This document shows positions 17,053 to 25,849 of a stretch of 64,000 nt of DNA, piece after piece. The position numbers were made by a program, and so were the translations under genes. Source of the DNA: Streptomyces sp. NBC_01707 (GTDB lineage: Bacteria > Actinomycetota > Actinomycetes > Streptomycetales > Streptomycetaceae); assembly GCF_041438805.1 (NCBI RefSeq), contig NZ_CP109190.1, forward strand, positions 7,688,001 through 7,752,000, written 5' to 3'. The notes beneath the pieces are model-generated. The model was not told the origin of the DNA and ran no database searches. It saw only the letters and a program-made list of their open reading frames with translations. Each line of letters begins with the position of its first letter. Position 1 is the stretch's first letter.

Positions 17053-17701
17053 CCCCGCCGGGCGGATGCGCCGCTTCAGCGGCGTGGAGCGCTGGGTGCA
17101 CCGCACCACGGCCTGGCTGATGCTGGTGTGTGTGGCGACCGCGGCCTGCCTGTACGTACCCCAGCTCGCCGAACTGGTCGGCCGCCGCCACCTCGTGGTC
17201 ACCGTGCACCAATGGTCCGGGCTGCTGATCCCCGTACCGCTGCTGGCCGGTCTCGTCTCCAGGGCGCTGCGCGCCGACCTGTCCCGGCTCAACCGGTTCG
17301 GGCCGCACGACCGGGTGTGGCTACGGGCGGTACGCCACCGTGACCACCGGCCCGGGTCCCGCCCGGCCGGGAAGTTCAACGCGGGCCAGAAGCTGTACGC
17401 GGCCTGGATCGCGGGCGCCGTGCTGGTCATGATCGGCACCGGGGTGCTGATGTGGTTCACCGGTCTCGCCCCGCTGATGTGGCGTACCGGCGCCACCTTC
17501 GTACACGACTGGCTGGCCCTCGCGATCGGCATCGTGCTGGCCGGACACATGGCAATGGCGCTCGCCGACCCGGAGGCACGCCGTGGCATGCGCACCGGGT
17601 CGGTCGAGCGCCATTGGGCGCGGACCGAACACCCGCTGTGGGGGGAATCCGCCGACGCGCCGGACGATGATCCGGCGCGTCGTCAGGGGCTGTCCGGCTA
17701 G
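16994..17701 (+). CDS. cytochrome b-type membrane protein, partner of the molybdoenzyme
   Basis: A 235-residue membrane protein with four helices and histidines placed as heme ligands: ERWVHRTTAWLML, VTVHQWSGLLIP, TFVHDWLALAIG and VLAGHMAMAL. It resembles di-heme cytochrome b subunits (b561 / formate-dehydrogenase gamma type), not the six-helix MsrQ. Starting at 16994 it overlaps the molybdoenzyme by 59 bases; an in-frame ATG at 17066 would remove the overlap, and GAGGA before 16994 versus GGGCGG before 17066 does not settle it. The stop shares a CTAG with the convergent gluconate permease stop. Confidence 0.82.
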   Translation: MTSMPGSGGPTAATTTPPADPAGRMRRFSGVERWVHRTTAWLMLVCVATAACLYVPQLAELVGRRHLVVTVHQWSGLLIPVPLLAGLVSRALRADLSRLNRFGPHDRVWLRAVRHRDHRPGSRPAGKFNAGQKLYAAWIAGAVLVMIGTGVLMWFTGLAPLMWRTGATFVHDWLALAIGIVLAGHMAMALADPEARRGMRTGSVERHWARTEHPLWGESADAPDDDPARRQGLSG

Positions 17702-19095
17702 AGGACCAGCGACAGCAGCAGGATGAAGACCAGCGAGACCACGGAGATGATGGTCTCCATCACCGACCAGGTCTTCACCGTCTGGCCGACGCTCATCCCG
17801 AAGTACTCCTTCACCAGCCAGAAGCCTGCGTCGTTGACGTGGCTGAAGAAGAGCGAGCCCGCACCGACTGCGAGGACCAGCAGCGCCGCGTGCGACGTCG
17901 ACATGTCGGCGGCGAGCGGGGCGACCAGGCCGGCCGCCGAGATCGTGGCCACGGTCGCCGAGCCGGTCGCGAGCCGGATCGCCACGGCGATCAGCCAGCC
18001 GAGCAGGAGCGCCGGGATCGACCAGTCCTTGGAGAAGTCCAGGATCATCTGACCCACACCGGCGTCGATGAGGGTCTGCTTGAAGCCACCGCCCGCACCG
18101 ACGATCAGCAGCACACCCGCGATCGGGGCGAGGGACTTCTCGACGGTGGTGGAGAGCCGCGCCTTGGTGAAACCGGCGGCCCGGCCCAGCGTGAACATGC
18201 CGACTATGACGGCCGCGAGGAGAGCGATCAGCGGCGAGCCGATCACATCGGTGACCCGCTGGACATGGTTCTCCGGGTTGTCCACGACGATGTCGACGAG
18301 GGCCTTGGCCAGCATCAGCACGACGGGCAGCAGGATGGTCGCCAGCGTGGCGCCGAAGCTGGGACGGTGCTCCAGCTCCTCGGACGGGCGCTGCGGGATC
18401 ATCTTCTCCGGCGCCTTGATGTCCACCCAGCGGGCGGCGTACCGGGAGAAGACCGGGCCCGCGATGATCACCGTCGGGATGGCGACCAGCACACCGAGCG
18501 CCAGCGTGACACCGAGGTTGGCACCGAGGGCGTCGATCGCGACCAGCGGGCCGGGGTGCGGCGGGATCAGCCCGTGCATCACGGAGAGACCGGCGAGCGC
18601 CGGGATACCGATGCGCATCAGGGAGTAGTTGCCGCGCTTGGCGACGAGCAGCACCACCGGGATCAGAAGCACGATGCCGACTTCGAAGAAGAGCGGCAGA
18701 CCGATGATCGAGGCGATCAGGACCATGGCCCACGGCATGGCTCGCCCGCTCGCCTTCGCGAGGATCGTGTCGACGATCTGGTCCGCGCCGCCGGAGTCGG
18801 CGAGCAGCTTGCCCAGAATGGCGCCGAGTGCGATCAGGACACCGACGCCCGCGACCGTGGAGCCGAGGCCGGCGGTGAAGCTGGCGATCGTCTTGGCGGG
18901 AGCGGCGCCGGCGAAGGAGCCGAGCGCGAGCGAGCCGATGGTCAGCGCCAGGAAGGCATGCAACTTGAACTTGGTGATGAGCAGAACGATGACGGCGATG
19001 CCCGCCAGAACGGCGATGCCCAGCTGCGCGTTACCGGCCGAAGTTATGGGTTCGACGGCGTCCGCTGCCAGCATCTCGACGCTGAGACTGGTCAC
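17698..19095 (-). CDS. gntP: gluconate permease, GntP family
   Basis: A 465-residue membrane transporter with 12-14 helices, of normal GntP length. Typical elements are GVGVLIALGAILGKLLADSGGADQ, FFEVGIVLLIPVV, the SVMHGLIPPHPGPL loop and the C-terminal SLFFSHVNDAGFWLVKEYFG. It imports gluconate (or a close aldonate) with protons. Starts with GTG 11 bases after the gluconokinase stop, so kinase and permease are one operon, read away from the divergent GntR regulator. The stop overlaps tail-to-tail with the cytochrome b gene by four bases. Confidence 0.93.
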   Translation of the reverse strand: MTSLSVEMLAADAVEPITSAGNAQLGIAVLAGIAVIVLLITKFKLHAFLALTIGSLALGSFAGAAPAKTIASFTAGLGSTVAGVGVLIALGAILGKLLADSGGADQIVDTILAKASGRAMPWAMVLIASIIGLPLFFEVGIVLLIPVVLLVAKRGNYSLMRIGIPALAGLSVMHGLIPPHPGPLVAIDALGANLGVTLALGVLVAIPTVIIAGPVFSRYAARWVDIKAPEKMIPQRPSEELEHRPSFGATLATILLPVVLMLAKALVDIVVDNPENHVQRVTDVIGSPLIALLAAVIVGMFTLGRAAGFTKARLSTTVEKSLAPIAGVLLIVGAGGGFKQTLIDAGVGQMILDFSKDWSIPALLLGWLIAVAIRLATGSATVATISAAGLVAPLAADMSTSHAALLVLAVGAGSLFFSHVNDAGFWLVKEYFGMSVGQTVKTWSVMETIISVVSLVFILLLSLVL

Positions 19096-19106
19096 GGTGA
19101 TGATCC

Positions 19107-19616
19107 TTAGACTTCGAGCCGGCGCAACGCGGCGACGGCTCGCTGGGTGATTTCTTCGGGGGTGCCGGACACATCGACGGAGACGCCCGCCTCGTCGTCC
19201 TGCAGCGGCTGCAGGGTGGCGAACTGCGAATCGAGCAGTGCGGTCGGCATGAAGTGGCCCTTGCGCTCAGCCATCCGCGCTTCGATGAGGGCGCGGTCTC
19301 CGGTCAGATGGAGGAAGACCGCCCCGGGGGCCTCGGCCCGCAGCCGGTCGCGGTAGACCCGCTTCAGCGCCGAACTGCTGACGACGCCACCGAGTCCGGC
19401 CCGGCCGTGCGCCCACTGCCCGATCGCGTCGAGCCAGGGCCACCGGTCGGCGTCGTCCAGCGGGGTGCCGGCCGACATCTTGGCGATGTTCGCCGCGGGA
19501 TGGAAGTCGTCGCCCTCGGCGTACGGAACGCCGAGTTCGGCTGCGAGCAGGGGACCGATCGTGGTCTTGCCGGTCCCTGCTACGCCCATCACCACGACGA
19601 CGTGGGGGGTGCTCAT
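19107..19616 (-). CDS. gntK: gluconokinase
   Basis: A 169-residue kinase that makes 6-phosphogluconate from gluconate and ATP. The Walker A loop is GVAGTGKTTIG near the N-terminus, followed by YAEGDDFHPAANIAKMSAGTPLDDADRWPWL (quoted in part: EGDDFHPAANIAKM), the hallmark of gluconokinases. The start is 19616; the open frame continues far upstream only because of base composition. Divergent from the GntR gene across a 144-base control region, and co-transcribed with the permease. Confidence 0.95.
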   Translation of the reverse strand: MSTPHVVVVMGVAGTGKTTIGPLLAAELGVPYAEGDDFHPAANIAKMSAGTPLDDADRWPWLDAIGQWAHGRAGLGGVVSSSALKRVYRDRLRAEAPGAVFLHLTGDRALIEARMAERKGHFMPTALLDSQFATLQPLQDDEAGVSVDVSGTPEEITQRAVAALRRLEV

Positions 19617-19685
19617 TGGTGGTGCCTCGCTGTCTCCGTCGACGTCTTCCTCGACATCGGTCCGTCGCGCTACTGAAACCCATAC

Positions 19686-19724
19686 GTACGACTTATTCAA
19701 GATGCTGTGACATAAACGTCGTAC
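19686..19724. promoter_or_regulatory. inverted repeat in the gntK/gntR control region
   Basis: GTACGAC (19686-19692) and GTCGTAC (19718-19724) are perfect inverted repeats 25 bases apart. Each is embedded in a locally palindromic ACGTACGAC or ACGTCGTAC context, with AT-rich sequence between. The position in the divergent gap suits binding of the GntR protein encoded at 19761 to repress both directions until gluconate is present. Confidence 0.6.
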
Positions 19725-19760
19725 TTTTTGTTCCCGAAAGGTGCCCCGTAGGCTTTGTCC

Positions 19761-20462
19761 ATGACCACACAGGGCCCCGGGCTGCATACACACGTGCTGG
19801 ACACCCTGGGGCTCGAGATCGCCGCGGGGGACTGCCCGCCGGGCCGGGTGCTGCGCACCGACGAGCTTGCCCAGCGTTTCGACGTCTCCCGCACGGTCGT
19901 ACGTGAAGTGGTCCGGGTCCTGGAGTCCATGCACCTGGTCGAGTCCCGGCGCCGGGTCGGCGTGACCGTACAGCCGACCGAGGCCTGGAACGTCTACGAT
20001 CCGCAGGTCATCCGGTGGCGACTGGCGGGCGCCGACCGGCCGCGCCAGCTGCGCTCCCTGACCGTGCTGCGCTCGGCGATCGAACCGGTCGCGGCGGGGC
20101 TCGCGGCGCGGCACGCCACGCCGGACCAGTGCGCCGCCCTCACCGAATGCGCGCTCGGGATGGTCGCGACCTCACGCGGTCAGCAGCTGGAGCGGTATCT
20201 GGAACACGACATCGCGTTCCACCGGATCGTGCTCAACGCCTCCGGGAACGAGATGTTCGCGCGGCTCGGGGACGTCGTCGCCGAGGTCCTGGCAGGGCGT
20301 ACCCACCACCAGGTGATGTTCGAGGATCCCGACCCGGCGGCGGTCACACTCCACGTACGGCTCGCGGAGGCGGTGCGGGAGGGCGACGCGGTGGAGTCGG
20401 AGCGGCTGACGAAGGAGATCGCCGTGGGCGCCCTGCACGAGCTGGACGTGCTCGCGCCCTGA
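19761..20462 (+). CDS. gntR: GntR/FadR-family regulator of gluconate genes
   Basis: A 233-residue FadR-subfamily regulator. The N-terminal winged helix (about residues 8-75) has LRTDELAQRFDVSRTVVREV and VRVLESMHLVESRRRVGV. The C-terminal FCD all-helical domain has the metal/ligand residues in HDIAFHRIVLNASGNEM. Divergent from gntK and therefore probably a gluconate-responsive repressor, as for the equivalent S. coelicolor regulator. ATG 19761 is chosen; an in-frame TTG two codons upstream is unlikely. It converges with the TetR gene across a short repeat-bearing gap. Confidence 0.9.
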   Translation: MTTQGPGLHTHVLDTLGLEIAAGDCPPGRVLRTDELAQRFDVSRTVVREVVRVLESMHLVESRRRVGVTVQPTEAWNVYDPQVIRWRLAGADRPRQLRSLTVLRSAIEPVAAGLAARHATPDQCAALTECALGMVATSRGQQLERYLEHDIAFHRIVLNASGNEMFARLGDVVAEVLAGRTHHQVMFEDPDPAAVTLHVRLAEAVREGDAVESERLTKEIAVGALHELDVLAP

Positions 20463-20464
20463 GA

Positions 20465-20548
20465 GCGTTCCCCGAGGCGCCGTGCGCGAGCCGGTCCACC
20501 GCGCACCGAGGGCGTTCCCCGAGGCGCCGTGCACGAGTCGCACCGCGC
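20465..20548. repeat. two-copy direct repeat, ~47-base period
   Basis: The segment starting GCGTTCCCCGAGGCGCCGTG occurs at 20465 and again at 20512, with the next bases also matching (GC[G/A]CGAG) and a shared ACCGCGC further on (20498 and 20542, a 3-base indel). It lies between the convergent gntR and TetR genes. Looks like a recent tandem duplication of non-coding DNA. Confidence 0.85.
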
Positions 20549-20550
20549 GC

Positions 20551-20571
20551 TGAGGTCCGGCACCGGCCTCA
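20551..20571. terminator. weak hairpin between convergent gntR and TetR genes
   Basis: TGAGGTCCGG (20551-20560) can pair with CCGGCCTCA (20563-20571) with one bulged base and a tiny loop. It overlaps the TetR stop codon. A plausible but weak bidirectional terminator. Confidence 0.4.
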
Positions 20572-21297
20572 GGTGCCTGACGGGCTCGCCGTGACATGCT
20601 GCAGCCGCGCCGCGGCCGCCGCGAGCATCATCTCCAGCGCCGCCGGATAGCCGCTGCGGCCCATCTCCGCCACCAGCACCGGCGCGGTCGCCGCGATGTG
20701 CGGATGCGTGGTCCGCTCCAGTCGTGCGTACGTCTGCGGCCACGTCCGCACCTCCTGCGCGCGGGCCCGCTCCGACAGCACCAGCGTCGACGCGTCCAGC
20801 GCTGCGAACGACAGCGTCTGGTCGACGAACACGTGGTAGATCCGCACGGCCTCGCCGTCCGGGAAGCCCGCCCCACGCAGAATCCCGAGGATGGTCTCCA
20901 CCGCCTGGATCTCGTGCGTACGGCCGGTGACCCGGGCACACGTCAGCAAGGCCGCCTGCGGATGCGCCAGATAGTCGGCATGCATGCGCAACCCCAGGTC
21001 ACGCAGGTCGGCCCGCCAGTCACCGGTCGCCCGCCAGCCGGACAGCGTACGGCCGATCAGCTCGTCGGCCACCGCGAGCAGCAGCTCGTCCGTGTCCCGG
21101 AAGTACCGGTAGATCGCGCTCGGATCGCACCCCAGGGCGGCGCCGAGCCGGCGCACGGTGAGCGCCGCCGCCCCGTGCTCGCCGATCAGCCGCAGCGCCG
21201 TCCCCACGATCAGCTGCTCCGACAGCACCGTGCCCTGCTTGGTGGGACGCCTGCGGCGCCGCGCCCCCTCGGCCACCACCCGCTCGCTCGCACTCAT
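20569..21297 (-). CDS. TetR family transcriptional regulator
   Basis: A 242-residue TetR protein. After a basic leader (ARRRRRPTKQGTV) the helix-turn-helix runs about residues 25-65 with HGAAALTVRRLGAALGCDPS and AIYRYFRDTDELL. The C-terminal domain (from about 90) is helical and carries a TetR_C-type pattern (HPQAALLTCARVTGR). Start at 21297 (MSASERV); the longer open frame crosses the control region. Divergent from the permease/amidohydrolase pair, which it probably represses; candidate site at 21314-21324. Confidence 0.9.
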   Translation of the reverse strand: MSASERVVAEGARRRRRPTKQGTVLSEQLIVGTALRLIGEHGAAALTVRRLGAALGCDPSAIYRYFRDTDELLLAVADELIGRTLSGWRATGDWRADLRDLGLRMHADYLAHPQAALLTCARVTGRTHEIQAVETILGILRGAGFPDGEAVRIYHVFVDQTLSFAALDASTLVLSERARAQEVRTWPQTYARLERTTHPHIAATAPVLVAEMGRSGYPAALEMMLAAAAARLQHVTASPSGT

Positions 21298-21313
21298 GCG
21301 GCGCACCTTATGA

Positions 21314-21324
21314 CAACAGCGTTG
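21314..21324. promoter_or_regulatory. small palindrome between TetR and permease genes
   Basis: CAACAGCGTTG, two 4-base arms around AGC, lies 17 bases before the TetR start within TTATGACAACAGCGTTGACG. The TTGACG may also serve as a -35 toward the permease. Short and only suggestive of an autoregulatory operator. Confidence 0.4.
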
Positions 21325-21397
21325 ACGTGCGGAACCCCCAAGGAGTTCGATGTGCCGCCATCGGGGCCGATGAGCGCCCCTCGGCGAAGGAGCCACC

Positions 21398-22903
21398 GTG
21401 ACGGACTCACCCACCCCCTACGGCAGCGACCCACCAGCAGCCGCGTCCCTCAGGAAGAGCCTCGGCGTCGTCGACGGCTTCGCCATCGCCGCGTCCTCCA
21501 CCGCCGCAACCACGAGCATCGGCATCGGTCTCGGCGTCACCGCGGGCGCCGTCGGCCTCCATCTGCCGATCATCATGCTGCTCGGCTTCCTGCCCATCCT
21601 GGGCATCGCGAGCGCCTACTCCCGGCTCAACAGGGTCGAGCCGAACATGGGCAGCGGCTACGTCTGGGTCGGCCGCTCCCTCAGCCCCTGGCTCGGCTTC
21701 CTCGTCGGCTGGATCGGCATCGTCTCCACGGTCGTCTTCCTCTCGTACACCACGACGGTCACCGGATCCGCGCTGCTCCAACTCGCGGGCGAGGGCGGGC
21801 TGCACACCCTCGCCGGTCTCCGCCTCGACCCGGACTCCACCGCCCAGTCGACCGCCCTCGGCATCGCCGTCCTGATCGCCGTCACCTTCACCGCGATCAC
21901 CGGCCTACGGTCCGCCGCCAACCTGCAGAAGTACCTGCTCGTCTTCGAGTACGTCGTGCTGCTCGGGTTCTGCGGATACGGACTGGCCGTCGGCCCGCAC
22001 CCGTTCAGCCTGGACTGGATCAACCCGTTCACCATCCCCTCCGGACAGCAGCTCGCCCAGGGGCTTCTCCTCTCGGTCTTCTGCTACTGGGGATTCGAGT
22101 CCTCGTTCAGTGTCAACGAGGAGATCCGCGACCCGCAGGACGCCTCCAGGGCCGGGCTCATCACCCTCTTCACCATGCTCGGCCTCTTCCTCCTCGGCTC
22201 CTTCGCCTTCCAGCGGGTGCTCTCGCTGGACGAGTTGACCGGTCACGGCGCCCAGGGGCTCACCTACTTCGGTGACCGGCTGGCCGACCAGCCGCTCGCC
22301 GCGCTTCCGCTGATCGCCCTCACCTTCTCCGCCGTGGCCTCACTCCAGTCCGGGGTGATCCCGACCGTGCGCGGCATGTTCGCGATGAGCAGGGACCGTA
22401 CGCTCGGTCCGCTCTGGACCAAGGTCAGCCCGCGGTTCGGCACACCCGCGGCCGGAACGGTCGCGATCGGCTGCGTCGCCGCCGCCGTCGCGGTCCTCTC
22501 CCTGGTCCTCCCGAAGGTCGGCGACCTGATCCTGGCCTCCGTCAACGCCATCGGCGTCGTCGTCTCCGTCTACTACGCGCTCACCGCGCTGGCCGCGGCC
22601 GCCCGCTTCCGCGGCCTGCTGCGCGAAAGCCCTTCCGAGGCGCTGCGTGCCGTCGTACTCCCGGTGCTCAGCGCCGCCGTACTGCTCGGCCTCGGCGGCT
22701 ACCTCTGCTGGTCCTTCTACACCTCCGCCGACCACTTCGCGATCAGCCCGGACAACGGCTGGTTCATGCTCTTCTGCCCGGCGGCCATGCTGCTGACCGG
22801 CGTAGCCGCGGCGGCCTGGGCCAAGTGGGTGAGGAAGTCCCCGTATTTCGTCACGGGCCGCTCCCTCGCCCCTGCCGAACCCGCGGTCACGGAAGCGGCC
22901 TGA
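21398..22903 (+). CDS. APC-family permease
   Basis: A 501-residue transporter with about 12 helices, starting at GTG behind AAGGAG. The first helix has VVDGFAIAASSTAATTSIGIGLG, and the family segment LLSVFCYWGFESSFSVNEE sits in the sixth helix region, where APC permeases coordinate the substrate. Likely an amino-acid, amine or amide importer. It is followed 46 bases later by an amidohydrolase, suggesting uptake and hydrolysis of the same compound. Substrate not deducible. Confidence 0.87.
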   Translation: MTDSPTPYGSDPPAAASLRKSLGVVDGFAIAASSTAATTSIGIGLGVTAGAVGLHLPIIMLLGFLPILGIASAYSRLNRVEPNMGSGYVWVGRSLSPWLGFLVGWIGIVSTVVFLSYTTTVTGSALLQLAGEGGLHTLAGLRLDPDSTAQSTALGIAVLIAVTFTAITGLRSAANLQKYLLVFEYVVLLGFCGYGLAVGPHPFSLDWINPFTIPSGQQLAQGLLLSVFCYWGFESSFSVNEEIRDPQDASRAGLITLFTMLGLFLLGSFAFQRVLSLDELTGHGAQGLTYFGDRLADQPLAALPLIALTFSAVASLQSGVIPTVRGMFAMSRDRTLGPLWTKVSPRFGTPAAGTVAIGCVAAAVAVLSLVLPKVGDLILASVNAIGVVVSVYYALTALAAAARFRGLLRESPSEALRAVVLPVLSAAVLLGLGGYLCWSFYTSADHFAISPDNGWFMLFCPAAMLLTGVAAAAWAKWVRKSPYFVTGRSLAPAEPAVTEAA

Positions 22904-22949
22904 TCCCGAGACACACCACCCCACGACTCCCACGGAAACGGAACCACCC

Positions 22950-24593
22950 ATGCACCGCACCCCCGCCGATCTCGTCCTCACCGGCGGCCCCGTCCTCACC
23001 ATGGACCCGGCCCGCAGCCGCGCCACCACCGTGGCCGTCACCGGCGACCGCATCACCGCCGTCGGCCACGACGAGGTGCGTGAACTGATCGGTCCGAGGA
23101 CCGAAGTCGTCGATCTCTCCGGCCGGCTGCTCGTTCCCGGCTTCCAGGACGCGCACATCCACCCGGTCACCGCCGGTCTCGAACTCGCGCAGTGCAACCT
23201 CACGGCGTCCCGTACGGCGGCGGACACCCTCGCCGCGGTACGGGCCTACGCCGACAGCCATCCGAACCAGGAGTGGATCACCGGGGGCGGCTGGTCCATG
23301 GAGGCCTTCGACGGCGGCAGCCCGACCCGGGACCGGCTCGACACCGTCGTCCCCGACCGCCCCGTCTTCCTGGTCAACCGCGACCACCACGGCGCCTGGG
23401 TCAACACCCGCGCCCTGACGCTCGCCGGCATCACCCGCGACACCCCCGACCCGGCCGACGGCCGCATCGAACGTGACGACCGGGGCGAGCCCACCGGACT
23501 CCTCCAGGAGGGCGCCATGGACCTGGTCGCCCGTCACACCCCGCGTTCCACCCCCGCCGACCGGCTCGCCGCCCTGCTCCTCGCCCAGCGCCTTCTCCAC
23601 TCGTACGGCATCACCGCGTGGCAGGACGCGATCGTCGGCGTCTACGGCTCGATGGACGACGCCTCCGACGCCTATCTGACCGCGGCCCGCGACGGCTCGC
23701 TCACCGCCCGGGTCGTCGGTGCCCTGTGGTGGGACCGCGAGCGCGGCTCCGAGCAGATTCCCGAACTCGTGGCCAGGCGGCGGGAGCTGACGGGCGGGCG
23801 GTTCCGGGCCGGCTCGGTGAAGATCATGCAGGACGGGGTCGCGGAGACGGGCACCGCCGCCCTGCTCACGCCGTACCTCGACGCCTGCGGCTGCGCCACC
23901 GCCAACAGCGGCACCAGCTTCGTCGACCCCGTCGAGCTGCGCCGGTACGTCACCGAACTGGACGCCCTCGGCTTCCAGACCCACTTCCACGCCCTCGGTG
24001 ACCGCGCCGTGCGCGAGGCACTCGACGCCGTCGAGGCCGCCCGCACCGTCAACGGCCGTACCGACAACCGGCCCCACCTCGCCCACCTCCAGATCGTCCA
24101 CCCCGACGACATCCCGCGGTTCCGTGAGCTCGGTGCCACAGCCAACATCCAGCCGCTGTGGGCCGCCCATGAGCCACAGATGGACGAGCTGACCATCCCC
24201 TTTCTCGGCGACGAACGCGCCGCGCTTCAGTACCCTTTCGGCGCTCTGCTGCGGTCCGGCGCAACCGTCGCGGCGGGCAGCGACTGGCCGGTCAGCAGCG
24301 CCGAACCGCTGCACGGCATCCACACCGCGGTCAACCGCATCGCCCCGGACGGCGACGGGCCGGTCTTCCTGCCGGGGGAGCGCATCGGACTCACGGCCGC
24401 CATCGCCGCGTACACGGCAGGCTCGGCCCATGTGAACCACCTGGACGACACCGGCTCCATCCGCGCCGGAGCCCTCGCCGACCTGGTGGTCCTGGACCGC
24501 GACGTGTACGCGGGCCCGCCCGAGGACATCGGCGCCACCCGCGTCCTCCAGACGTACGTCGGCGGACGCCGGGTCCACGACACGGAGGCGTGA
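22950..24593 (+). CDS. amidohydrolase, YtcJ-like (Amidohydro_3)
   Basis: A 547-residue metal-dependent amidohydrolase of usual family length. The N-terminal beta sandwich ([18 protein letters not shown]) is followed by the HxH metal motif QDAHIHPV, a mid-barrel histidine in [17 protein letters not shown], the [13 protein letters not shown] histidine, and the [16 protein letters not shown] aspartate motif. Metal ligands are therefore intact. The YtcJ group includes N-substituted formamide deformylase and related enzymes. Second gene after the permease, and followed by a strong terminator at 24599. Confidence 0.9.
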   Translation: MHRTPADLVLTGGPVLTMDPARSRATTVAVTGDRITAVGHDEVRELIGPRTEVVDLSGRLLVPGFQDAHIHPVTAGLELAQCNLTASRTAADTLAAVRAYADSHPNQEWITGGGWSMEAFDGGSPTRDRLDTVVPDRPVFLVNRDHHGAWVNTRALTLAGITRDTPDPADGRIERDDRGEPTGLLQEGAMDLVARHTPRSTPADRLAALLLAQRLLHSYGITAWQDAIVGVYGSMDDASDAYLTAARDGSLTARVVGALWWDRERGSEQIPELVARRRELTGGRFRAGSVKIMQDGVAETGTAALLTPYLDACGCATANSGTSFVDPVELRRYVTELDALGFQTHFHALGDRAVREALDAVEAARTVNGRTDNRPHLAHLQIVHPDDIPRFRELGATANIQPLWAAHEPQMDELTIPFLGDERAALQYPFGALLRSGATVAAGSDWPVSSAEPLHGIHTAVNRIAPDGDGPVFLPGERIGLTAAIAAYTAGSAHVNHLDDTGSIRAGALADLVVLDRDVYAGPPEDIGATRVLQTYVGGRRVHDTEA

Positions 24594-24598
24594 CACAC

Positions 24599-24641
24599 CG
24601 GCAGGCGGCCCCGCGTGACCTCCGGAGGGGCCGCCCTGCCG
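24599..24641 (+). terminator. hairpin terminator after the amidohydrolase
   Basis: CGGCAGGCGGCCCC (24599-24612) pairs with GGGGCCGCCCTGCCG (24627-24641) with a single bulged C and a 14-base loop, starting a few bases after the stop codon. Confidence 0.85.
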
Positions 24642-24705
24642 CGCGCCACCGCTCCACCGCTGCCGTGACACCCACCCACCGCGTACGGTTGTTCGCGTTC
24701 GATCA

Positions 24706-24737
24706 CCGGGCATCGGTCGCACCTGACAGATGCCCGG
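24706..24737 (+). promoter_or_regulatory. inverted repeat in the mscR leader
   Basis: CCGGGCATC (24706-24714) and GATGCCCGG (24729-24737) are perfect 9-base inverted repeats with a 14-base spacer, ending 26 bases before the mscR start codon and 10 bases before its ribosome site. It may be an operator or an RNA hairpin in the leader. Confidence 0.55.
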
Positions 24738-24763
24738 ACCGTCACGAAAAGGGAGACCGCGGT

Positions 24764-25849
24764 ATGGCGCAGCAGGTACAAGGGGTCATCGCACCGGGGA
24801 AGAACGAGCCGGTACGGGTCGAGACGATCGTGATCCCGGACCCCGGCCCCGGCGAGGCCGTCGTGAAGATCCAGGCGTGCGGCGTCTGCCACACCGATCT
24901 GCACTACAAGCAGGGCGGCATCAACGACGACTTCCCGTTCCTGCTCGGTCATGAGGCTGCGGGCATCGTGGAGTCCGTCGGCGAGGGCGTCACGGACGTC
25001 GAGCCCGGCGACTTCGTCGTCCTCAACTGGCGTGCCGTCTGTGGGCAGTGCCGGGCGTGTCTGCGCGGCCGCCCCTGGTACTGCTTCAACACGCACAACG
25101 CCAGGCAGAAGATGACGCTGCTGGACGGCACCGAGCTGTCGCCCGCGCTCGGTATCGGCGCGTTCGCGGAGAAGACCCTGGTCGCCGCGGGCCAGTGCAC
25201 CAAGGTCGACCCCGAGGTCTCCCCGGCCGTCGCCGGGCTGCTCGGCTGCGGCGTCATGGCGGGCATCGGCGCCGCCATCAACACGGGCGAGGTCGGCCGC
25301 GGCGACTCGGTCGCCGTCATCGGCTGCGGCGGTGTCGGCGACGCGGCCGTCGTCGGTGCGCGGCTGGCCGGCGCGGCGAAGATCATCGCGGTGGACATCG
25401 ACGACCGCAAGCTGGACATGGCGAAGAAGATGGGTGCCACGCACACCGTCAACTCCCGCGCCACCGACCCGGTCGAGGCGATCCGTTCGCTGACCGGCGG
25501 CAACGGCGCCGACGTCGTCATCGAGGCGGTCGGCCGCCCGGAGACGTACAAGCAGGCGTTCTACGCCCGCGACCTCGCCGGCACCGTCGTCCTGGTCGGC
25601 GTCCCCACGCCGGAGTTGCAGATCGAACTTCCGATGATCGACGTGTTCGGCCGCGGCGGCTCGCTCAAGTCCTCCTGGTACGGCGACTGCCTGCCCTCAC
25701 GCGACTTCCCGATGCTCATCGACCTGCACCAGCAGGGCCGCATCGACCTCGGCGCGTTCGTCACCGAGACCATCGGACTCGGCGACATCGAGCAGGCCTT
25801 CGCCCGGATGCACGGCGGCGACGTGCTGCGCTCGGTGGTGGTCTTCTGA
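24764..25849 (+). CDS. mscR: S-(hydroxymethyl)mycothiol dehydrogenase
   Basis: A 361-residue zinc-dependent class III-type alcohol dehydrogenase, the usual length for mycothiol-dependent formaldehyde dehydrogenase. It oxidises S-hydroxymethyl-mycothiol with NAD, detoxifying formaldehyde. Catalytic zinc ligands: [11 protein letters not shown] and LGHEAAG; structural zinc cysteines: [15 protein letters not shown]; nucleotide motif [20 protein letters not shown]. It starts at ATG 24764 behind AAAGGGAG and overlaps the MBL hydrolase gene by one base (TGATG). The mycothiol ligase gene mshC is in the same window at 55.3 kb, consistent with a mycothiol-using host. Confidence 0.94.
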   Translation: MAQQVQGVIAPGKNEPVRVETIVIPDPGPGEAVVKIQACGVCHTDLHYKQGGINDDFPFLLGHEAAGIVESVGEGVTDVEPGDFVVLNWRAVCGQCRACLRGRPWYCFNTHNARQKMTLLDGTELSPALGIGAFAEKTLVAAGQCTKVDPEVSPAVAGLLGCGVMAGIGAAINTGEVGRGDSVAVIGCGGVGDAAVVGARLAGAAKIIAVDIDDRKLDMAKKMGATHTVNSRATDPVEAIRSLTGGNGADVVIEAVGRPETYKQAFYARDLAGTVVLVGVPTPELQIELPMIDVFGRGGSLKSSWYGDCLPSRDFPMLIDLHQQGRIDLGAFVTETIGLGDIEQAFARMHGGDVLRSVVVF

